NCBI RefSeq assembly: GCF_038957035.1
Contig: NZ_CP152412.1
Location: 434,001-498,000, forward strand
DNA: 64,000 nucleotides
Origin: Bradyrhizobium sp. B097
GTDB lineage: Bacteria > Pseudomonadota > Alphaproteobacteria > Rhizobiales > Xanthobacteraceae
Direction of reading: 5' to 3'
Shown here: one piece after another, positions 58,293 to 64,000 of the stretch
Layout: every line of letters begins with the position of its first letter
Numbering within the stretch: the first letter of the stretch is position 1
Position numbers and translations under genes: made by a program
Notes under the pieces: model-generated
Told to the model about the DNA's origin: nothing
What the model saw: the letters and a program-made list of their open reading frames with translations, nothing else
Databases searched by the model: none

Positions 58293-59057
58293 TCAGGCGG
58301 GCGCGCCGCGTTTGCGAGGCAGGCTTTCGGGCAGATAAGCCTCGCCTGGTTTCGCCTTTGCGGATTCCTGAGCCGTCTCGCGCCCGGCCAATACGGAATC
58401 GAGGATGACCTTCGTGGTCATTTGCAGGTGCTGGTTCATCAGCGTGACGGCGCGTTCGCTGTCCCGCGCCAGAGTGGCTTCAGCGATCTCCCGATGTTCC
58501 CTGTCCAGGTCCCTGTCGACTTTGGACAAGGGACCGGAAAACGCGCGGTAGCGTTCGGAGTGATTGTAAAGTGTCGTGCGCAAGTGAAGCAGCCAGGGGC
58601 TGCCGCATCCCGACGCGAGCGCTTCATGAAAAATCTCGTGCGCCCGCGAATACTCTTCGCTGTAGCGTCGCGCGGCCTTATCTGCCCATACCGGCGTGTG
58701 CGACAGGCGATGCAGCGCGGCGACCACCTGCGACTGCCACTCGATCCCGCCTTTCTCGATCGCGCCCCGAAGACACAACGCCTCGATGCTGCATCGAACA
58801 TTCGTGAGGTCGCTGAGGGCGTCGACGGACAGCGGCGCCACGCGGAAGCCGCGCTGCGGCTCGCTGACCACAAACCCCTCTGATGCGAGGCGCGATAGTG
58901 CCTCGCGCACGGCGCTCGAGCCGACCTCGAAGCGGCGGCACAGATCGTCGATCTTCAGCTTTTCTCCGGGCGCGAAGCGGCATGCCAGCAATTGCGAGCG
59001 AAGCTTGGCATAGGCCCCGTGGGTCAGACTCGTCGGTGATTCCATGGGCTTAGCCAT
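58293..59057 (-). CDS. GntR-family (FCD) transcriptional regulator
   Basis: 254 aa. Winged helix-turn-helix at residues ~10-75 (GAYAKLRSQLLACRFAPGEK, DDLCRRFEVGSSAVREALSR, GFVVSEPQRGFRVAPLS) and an FCD ligand domain with metal-binding-type His/Asp positions (EEYSRAHEIFHEAL, DREHREIAEATLARD). ATG 59057 is taken; ATG 59081 and 59045 are possible. Divergent from the aromatic-degradation operon; the 113-base gap holds three TGCA-centred sites. It probably represses that operon until a pathway metabolite binds. Confidence 0.9.
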   Translation of the reverse strand: MAKPMESPTSLTHGAYAKLRSQLLACRFAPGEKLKIDDLCRRFEVGSSAVREALSRLASEGFVVSEPQRGFRVAPLSVDALSDLTNVRCSIEALCLRGAIEKGGIEWQSQVVAALHRLSHTPVWADKAARRYSEEYSRAHEIFHEALASGCGSPWLLHLRTTLYNHSERYRAFSGPLSKVDRDLDREHREIAEATLARDSERAVTLMNQHLQMTTKVILDSVLAGRETAQESAKAKPGEAYLPESLPRKRGAPA

Positions 59058-59089
59058 AACAAAAGGGGTGATGCGAGTCATTCAAAATA

Positions 59090-59131
59090 TGCACGCTTCC
59101 AAAATAATGCATTTTTATTTATAAAGTGCAT
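59090..59131. promoter_or_regulatory. Array of TGCA-centred sites (GntR operator candidate)
   Basis: TGCA cores at 59090, 59108 and 59127, spaced 18 and 19 bases, in very AT-rich DNA (AATAATGCATTTTT, TAAAGTGCATTTTA) that is unlike the surrounding sequence. The first two thirds of the gap between the GntR gene and the FAH-family gene is covered. Confidence 0.6.
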
Positions 59132-59170
59132 TTTATATGCTACAGGAGACGAACACGGAGGAAACACCCC

Positions 59171-60049
59171 ATGCGGTTCATCGCTTACGAAAGAAACGCG
59201 AAGCGCGGCCTCGCCGTGGCCGATCCAGCCGGCCGATATCGGGGACTTGATGATGGCGCCGCGCACGGCCGGCTGGAGCGCGCCCTCGCCGGCGGGCATG
59301 AAGGGCTGAAGGATCTCGCGGCGGCGCTTCTCAAGGGCGAGCCGCTCGATCCGGACGCCGTGACCTTCCTTCCTCCGCTGTCCTCACCCGGCAAGATCAT
59401 CTGTGTTGGACTGAACTACGCGGACCACACCGCCGAAAGCAGCATCCAGCAGCCCGACTACCCGACGCTCTTCGGCCGGTTCTCGTCGAGCCTGATCGGG
59501 CACGGTGCGCCGATCGTGCGGCCGAAGGTTTCGGCAGCGCTCGACTATGAAGGCGAGCTTGTCGCGGTCATCGGGCGCGGCGGCCGCCATATCCCTCAAT
59601 CCGCGGCCCTCGATCATGTCGCCGGCTATTCGATCTTCAATGACGGCACGATCCGGGATTATCAGTTCCGGACGCCGCAATGGACCATGGGCAAGAACTT
59701 CGACGGCACCGGAGCGTTCGGGCCCGCGCTCGTGACGGCCGACGAACTTCCGTCCGGCGCCCGCGGCCTGACGCTCGAGACGCGCCTGAACGGCACGGTG
59801 ATGCAGAAGACATCGACCTCCGACCTCATCTTCGATGTCGCAACGCTGGTCGCGCTGATCAGCGAGGGTATAACGCTGTATCCGGGCGATCTGATCGTGA
59901 CCGGCACGCCGTCCGGCGTCGGCGCAGCCCGCAAGCCGCCGCTCTACATGAAGCCCGGCGACGTCTGTGAGATCGAGATCGAGGGATTGGGGGTCCTCCG
60001 CAATCCGATCGTGCAAGAGGGCGATGATGCGGTACGCGCAGCTGCCTGA
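59171..60049 (+). CDS. Fumarylacetoacetate hydrolase (FAH)-family protein
   Basis: 292 aa. Metal-dependent C-C hydrolase or hydratase/decarboxylase/isomerase of ring-cleavage pathways. Ligands are in DYEGELVAVIGRGG (Glu pair) and IFNDGTIRDYQFR (Asp); KNFDGTGAFGPALV and VTGTPSGVGAARKP are conserved. ATG 59171 follows CACGGAGGAAAC. First gene of the aromatic-degradation operon facing GntR. Acts after ring cleavage by the VOC dioxygenase at 63001. Confidence 0.92.
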   Translation: MRFIAYERNAKRGLAVADPAGRYRGLDDGAAHGRLERALAGGHEGLKDLAAALLKGEPLDPDAVTFLPPLSSPGKIICVGLNYADHTAESSIQQPDYPTLFGRFSSSLIGHGAPIVRPKVSAALDYEGELVAVIGRGGRHIPQSAALDHVAGYSIFNDGTIRDYQFRTPQWTMGKNFDGTGAFGPALVTADELPSGARGLTLETRLNGTVMQKTSTSDLIFDVATLVALISEGITLYPGDLIVTGTPSGVGAARKPPLYMKPGDVCEIEIEGLGVLRNPIVQEGDDAVRAAA

Positions 60050-60182
60050 CCTTCGCCGGCATCGCTGCGCGCGGCTGCACACTGCCCGGAGTTGAGGAGT
60101 CGATCAGACCAGTTCTTGATCTGGTGTCATGCGGAAGCGGCAACACAAAACAATCCGCCGCCGGTCCTTATGGGAGGAAAGA

Positions 60183-61805
60183 ATGAAATCGGTTCCGGTT
60201 TTGATTGCAGGGGGCGGTCCCGTCGGGATGACGCTTGCGAACGTCCTGGCCCATTTCGGCATTCGCTCCATGCTGGTCGAGCGGAATGCGACGACGACCC
60301 GTCATCCGAAGATGGACATCACCAACAGCCGCAGCATGGAGCTGTTCCGCCGGTTCGGCCTGTCGGATGCGTTGCGAAAGGTCGCGGTAGCGGAAGATCA
60401 TCCCTTCGACGTCTCCTGGATCACGAGCCTCGCGGGATATGAGCTGCATCGGTTTCGGTACATGAGCCCGAGCGAGTTTCGAAAGCACAGCCGAACCCGT
60501 AACGACGGCACCCAGCCGCTCGAACCGCCGATGCGCGTTTCGCAGGTCGAGATCGAACCTGTCCTGAAGAAGGCGATCGACGCCCGTCCGGAAGTCGAGT
60601 TGCGGTTCGGCGTCGCCTTTGAAAGCTTTGAAGCGAAGGACGATGGCGTCGTCGCCGTGCTGCGGGAGCAGGGCAGTGGCGCGCAAGAGCAGGTCAGCTG
60701 TCAGTATCTGATCGGTTGCGACGGCGGCTCCAGCCGCGTCCGCGCGGGACTGGATATCGCGCTGGAGGGCCAGTCGCGCGTCGGCGAGCTCTACATGATC
60801 CACTTTCGATCGACGGAGCGCGACCTGTTGCAGCGCTGGGGTGTCGCCTGGCACTACCAGTCGCCGCTTGGAACCATGATTGCCCAGAACGATGATGATA
60901 TCTGGACCGTGCACGTTCCCGTGCTGCCCGGGCAGGATGCGACCAAGCTCGATCCACGCGCGCTCGTCGAGGCCTATGCCGGCCGGCCGTTTGCGTTCGA
61001 GATCCTGGTCGCGAATGCCTGGACGCCGCATCTCCTTGTCGCCGAATCCTATGGCAAGGGACGTGTCCTCCTCGCCGGCGACTCCGCGCATCAGTTCATT
61101 CCGACCGGCGGCTACGGGATGAACTCCGGGGTCGGCGACGCCATCGACCTCGGCTGGAAACTGGCCGCGACGCTGCAAGGTTTCGGCGGGCCCGGCCTGC
61201 TCGCCTCATACGAAGTCGAGCGGCGCCCCGTCGCCGCACGAAATCGCGACGCGTCCGGCCGCCATATGCAAGTGCGAATGCAGATTGCCGAAGCCTATGG
61301 AAACCTGCTGCAAGGCGACAACAGCGAAAATCCCGTGCGCCGCGCCGAAGTCGGCGCAGAGCTCGCCAGGCTCGGCAACGCCGAGAACGAATCTTTCGGG
61401 ATCGAGCACGGCTTCGTCTATGAAGGATCGCCGATCGTCGCCGACGCGGCGGCCGCTCCGTTTCCGTTCAATCCGGTCGTCTACAAGCCGACGACCACGC
61501 CCGGTGCCCGCCTGCCCAGCACGTATCTGAAGGACGGGACGGCGCTGTACGATCGGCTGGGTGCGCATTTCACGCTGATCGATTTCCGCGGCGCCGACTT
61601 GTCGCCCTTCGTCGATGCCGCGGCGCGACGCCGGATCCCGCTGTCGATCCTGCAACTCGACGAGCCCGATCTGAAGGGCGTCTATGGCCGGGACATGCTT
61701 CTGGTGCGCCCCGACCATCACATCGCGTGGCGCGGAACGGGCGGCAAGGCACCCAATGCAGATGCGATCCTCGCGACGGCTCTCGGCTGGGGAGGCGAGC
61801 GGTGA
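60183..61805 (+). CDS. FAD-dependent aromatic monooxygenase (PheA/MhpA-type)
   Basis: 540 aa. Class A flavoprotein hydroxylase: FAD GxGxxG variant IAGGGPVG at residues 8-15, DG motif GCDGGSSRVR, GD motif LAGDSAHQFIPTGGYGMNSG, and the C-terminal thioredoxin-like domain with LVRPDHHIAWRG, as in MhpA and phenol hydroxylases. Uses NAD(P)H and O2 to hydroxylate a phenol. ATG 60183 follows GGGAGGAAAG. The GTGA junction couples it to the second monooxygenase. Confidence 0.92.
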   Translation: MKSVPVLIAGGGPVGMTLANVLAHFGIRSMLVERNATTTRHPKMDITNSRSMELFRRFGLSDALRKVAVAEDHPFDVSWITSLAGYELHRFRYMSPSEFRKHSRTRNDGTQPLEPPMRVSQVEIEPVLKKAIDARPEVELRFGVAFESFEAKDDGVVAVLREQGSGAQEQVSCQYLIGCDGGSSRVRAGLDIALEGQSRVGELYMIHFRSTERDLLQRWGVAWHYQSPLGTMIAQNDDDIWTVHVPVLPGQDATKLDPRALVEAYAGRPFAFEILVANAWTPHLLVAESYGKGRVLLAGDSAHQFIPTGGYGMNSGVGDAIDLGWKLAATLQGFGGPGLLASYEVERRPVAARNRDASGRHMQVRMQIAEAYGNLLQGDNSENPVRRAEVGAELARLGNAENESFGIEHGFVYEGSPIVADAAAAPFPFNPVVYKPTTTPGARLPSTYLKDGTALYDRLGAHFTLIDFRGADLSPFVDAAARRRIPLSILQLDEPDLKGVYGRDMLLVRPDHHIAWRGTGGKAPNADAILATALGWGGER

Positions 61806-63004
61806 AGCCGCTGCATGCTCTCGTGATCGGGGCCGGCATCGGCGGCACGGCCGCCGCCATTGCGCTGCGCCGGGCTGGTCTCGACGTTTCCCTGTTCGAG
61901 CAGACGATGGCGCAACGCGAGGTCGGCGCCGGCATCCAGATCAGCCCCAACGCTTCCCGGCTGCTTCGGCGCTACGGGCTTGGCGACGCCATGGCGCGAG
62001 CCGCCGTTCGCCCAGCCGCGGTGGTCTTTCGTCGCTGGCAGGACGGCCGTGTGCTGGGGCGCGAGGAATTGGGCGACGTCCTCGAGGACCGCTACGGTTC
62101 GCCCTACTACCATTTCCACCGGGCGGACCTCATCGCTCTCCTGGCGGACGCGTTCGGCCGCAAGGAGATCAAGCTCGGACGTCGCCTGATCAATGTCGCG
62201 CAAGACGATAGCGGCGTGACCGCCCATTTTGACGATGGCACGTCCGCGCGCGGCGATCTCCTGATCGGAGCCGACGGCATCCACTCCAGGGTTCGCGAAT
62301 GTCTGTTCGGCGAGGAAAAGCCGAGGTTCTCGGGGCAGATCGCGTATCGCGGGCTTGCGCCTGTGGAACGCGTCGCGCATCTCGACCTGCCGCTCGATGT
62401 CACGAACTGGGTGGGGCCGGGCGGACACTTTGTCCATTACTTCGTTGCCGCCGGCCGCTTTCTGAACTTTGTGGCGGTGAGCGAAGCGGCGACCTGGACG
62501 CGGGAGCAGTGGTCCGACCGCGGTTCGATCTCCGATGCCGTCAAGATCTATGAAGGGTGGCATCCGCAGATTGCGACGATCCTCAACGCGGTCGACGAGA
62601 CGTTCAAATGGGCGCTGTTCGATCGCAATCCATTTCCGGAATGGACGAAGGGGCGCATCGCGCTTGTCGGGGACGCCTGTCATCCCATGCTGCCGTTCAT
62701 GGCACAAGGTGCCGCACAGGCCATCGAGGATGGCGCGGCGCTGGCGGCCTGCCTGAAACACGCCGCCTTCGACATTCCGTCCGCGTTTCGCGCTTACGTC
62801 ACCTTGCGCAAGCCGCGTGCGACCGAGGTGCAGGAAAGATCCCGTGCCAATTCCACGAGCTTCCACATGCCGGATGGACCGCAGCAGATCGAGCGGGATC
62901 ACGTCCTCGCCACGCGCGGCGTGCGCGGCAGCCCCGAGGCAATGAACCGACTTTATGGCTACGACGCAGAAGCCGTCGCGGCGACGCTGGAGGAAAAACC
63001 ATGA
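61802..63004 (+). CDS. FAD-dependent monooxygenase (salicylate-hydroxylase-type)
   Basis: 400 aa from GTG 61802. VIGAGIGGTAAAIAL, DG motif GADGIHSRVR, GD motif LVGDACHPMLPFMAQGAAQA. The shorter form lacks the thioredoxin-like domain of the partner upstream and resembles salicylate, 3-hydroxybenzoate and 6-hydroxynicotinate monooxygenases. Overlaps neighbours on both sides (GTGA and ATGA). Two different flavin hydroxylases in a row suggest two successive ring hydroxylations before cleavage. Confidence 0.92.
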   Translation: MKPLHALVIGAGIGGTAAAIALRRAGLDVSLFEQTMAQREVGAGIQISPNASRLLRRYGLGDAMARAAVRPAAVVFRRWQDGRVLGREELGDVLEDRYGSPYYHFHRADLIALLADAFGRKEIKLGRRLINVAQDDSGVTAHFDDGTSARGDLLIGADGIHSRVRECLFGEEKPRFSGQIAYRGLAPVERVAHLDLPLDVTNWVGPGGHFVHYFVAAGRFLNFVAVSEAATWTREQWSDRGSISDAVKIYEGWHPQIATILNAVDETFKWALFDRNPFPEWTKGRIALVGDACHPMLPFMAQGAAQAIEDGAALAACLKHAAFDIPSAFRAYVTLRKPRATEVQERSRANSTSFHMPDGPQQIERDHVLATRGVRGSPEAMNRLYGYDAEAVAATLEEKP

Positions 63005-63876
63005 CCCGCGCTTTCCAAATCGCCTATGTCGATCTCGATACGCCCGCCGCAGAACAGGAGATCGCCTATTATGATCGCGTGATCGGCGCAACTCAGACCG
63101 AGCGTGGTTCCGACGGCCGCACCTATTTCAGCCTCGGTGTCGATCACCACAACATCACCATCAAGCCGGCGTCCGATAAACGCCTCACCGCGCTCGGCCT
63201 GAGGATCGGTCAAGAAGCGGTCGACGAGACCATCCGCTCCCTGCGCGATCTCGGACTTTCTGCGGAAAGGAAGAGCGATGCGCGGCCGGGCGTTCCGGAG
63301 CTGGTGGAGGTCGTCGTCGCCGGGCACACACTTCACCTGGTGCCGGAGATGGCGATGCCCGGTCCCGGCTTCCGCACCTCGGGCGTCATTCCGACGCGCC
63401 TCGGGCATGTCGCCCTGATGGCGCCGGAGGCGGACAAGCTGATCAAATTCTGTTCGGCGATCGGGTTTCGTGCGACCGATTGGTTCGAGGGCATAGCGAC
63501 GTTCCTGACCTGCAACCACGATCACCACGTGCTCAATATCATCGCGGCACCGGAGGCACGCGTTCACCATCTCGCCTTTGAGCTGCGCAGCCGCGCCGCG
63601 CATCACGATGCGGCGGATTTTCTCGCGACGACAGGGCATCCGATGCTTTGGGGCCCGACGCGGCACACCGCGGGCCACAACCTTGCCTCCTATCACTATG
63701 ACCCCAGCCGCTTTCTGATCGAGCTCTACTCCGACATGGACGTGCTCGTTCCAGAACTCAATATTTTCCAACCGCGGCCGTGGCACGATGCATTTCCGCA
63801 ACGCCCTCGGGTGTGGACGATCGATCAGCTCACGACGTGGGGAACCCGCTTCGAGTTCGACTTGAAGACGGCGTAG
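63001..63876 (+). CDS. Extradiol-type VOC-family dioxygenase
   Basis: 291 aa. Two-module vicinal oxygen chelate protein with iron ligands His136 (RLGHVALM), His190 (RVHHLAFEL) and Glu241 (FLIELYSD), the normal 2-His-1-Glu set of BphC/catechol-2,3-dioxygenase. RHTAGHNLASYHYDPSRF fits the conserved C-terminal signature. Meta-cleaves a catechol-type ring. ATG 63001 overlaps the previous stop. Confidence 0.92.
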   Translation: MTRAFQIAYVDLDTPAAEQEIAYYDRVIGATQTERGSDGRTYFSLGVDHHNITIKPASDKRLTALGLRIGQEAVDETIRSLRDLGLSAERKSDARPGVPELVEVVVAGHTLHLVPEMAMPGPGFRTSGVIPTRLGHVALMAPEADKLIKFCSAIGFRATDWFEGIATFLTCNHDHHVLNIIAAPEARVHHLAFELRSRAAHHDAADFLATTGHPMLWGPTRHTAGHNLASYHYDPSRFLIELYSDMDVLVPELNIFQPRPWHDAFPQRPRVWTIDQLTTWGTRFEFDLKTA

Positions 63877-63921
63877 CGCCCGGCAGCTTGCCGATTGAAT
63901 ATCAAAATCGCGAGGAAAGAG

Positions 63922-64000
63922 ATGCCACGGCACGCGCGCGAGGCGAGATCCGCTTGTTTTGGGGTCGCGCTGACGATCCTGACCGGCCTGGCGGTTGCGG
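63922..64000 (+). CDS. N-terminus of an exported protein (probably transporter binding protein)
   Basis: 26 codons before the window ends: MPRHAREARSACFGVALTIL then TGLAVA, a signal peptide with a basic start and a hydrophobic core. CGAGGAAAGAG is a good ribosome site. In this position, 45 bases after the dioxygenase gene, it may be the solute-binding protein of an importer for the aromatic substrate. Confidence 0.55.
   Translation, partial: MPRHAREARSACFGVALTILTGLAVA

Overview
The window looks like chromosomal DNA of a high-GC alphaproteobacterium of the Bradyrhizobium / Rhodopseudomonas (Nitrobacteraceae) kind. I infer this from the strong GC codon bias (which opens long antisense frames under most genes), the many ABC importers and catabolic paralogues, an outer-membrane protein with the AADLPVKAPK mature N-terminus common in that family, and the wax-ester/phasin gene set. 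I saw no rRNA, tRNA, CRISPR array, insertion sequence or phage gene. The gene content is almost wholly catabolic and accessory.

Region 1 (1-8.9 kb): the tail of an M20 amidohydrolase, L-serine dehydratase, and three paralogous AraC-type regulators. A leftward operon for acetoacetate decarboxylase, a 3-hydroxyacyl-CoA dehydrogenase and a CaiB-type CoA-transferase lies between the first and second regulators. Five copies of a 38-bp motif lie around these regulators. Each is followed at fixed spacing by a TA-containing -10-like element, so I read them as AraC-activated promoters.

Region 2 (9.0-18.7 kb): one long rightward lipid-storage operon. It encodes two paralogous alpha/beta hydrolases at its ends and, between them, a phasin, two short-chain dehydrogenases, a fatty-acyl-CoA ligase, a wax-ester synthase/DGAT, an MFS transporter, an extra adenylate kinase and a small protein.

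Region 3 (18.7-30.7 kb): two LysR regulators and a pathway of unassigned substrate. It holds a creatininase-family amidohydrolase, a cupin, a RutB-like cysteine hydrolase, an FAD-linked oxidase, a flavodoxin-fold reductase, RidA, a taurine/NMT1-type ABC importer, a COG0402 deaminase and a Rieske oxygenase. A 19-bp LysR box (CGTTGCC-N5-GGCAACG) occurs in both regulatory gaps, joining the two halves into one regulon.

Region 4 (30.7-47.8 kb): purine oxidation. It has a UraD-UraH fusion (OHCU decarboxylase + HIU hydrolase), urate oxidase, a fused [2Fe-2S]/molybdopterin hydroxylase with its FAD subunit, an 8-oxoguanine-deaminase-like enzyme, a BMP-type nucleoside/purine ABC importer, an outer-membrane barrel and a CDA-fold guanine/nucleoside deaminase. 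Region 5 (47.9-54.3 kb) has a polyamine-type ABC importer, a barbiturase/cyanuric-acid hydrolase and uracil phosphoribosyltransferase. Sigma-54 promoters (-24/-12 type) precede urate oxidase, the xdh and deaminase genes (divergent pair), the ABC importer (divergent to a weaker one for the barbiturase) and upp, which suggests a nitrogen-controlled purine/pyrimidine scavenging island.

Region 6 (54.8-58.3 kb): a CocE-type hydrolase, an enoyl-CoA hydratase and a TetR regulator, with a 20-bp palindrome over the -10 of the promoter. Region 7 (58.3-64 kb): a GntR regulator divergent from an aromatic-ring pathway (FAH-family hydrolase, two translationally coupled FAD monooxygenases, an extradiol-type VOC dioxygenase, and the start of an exported protein).
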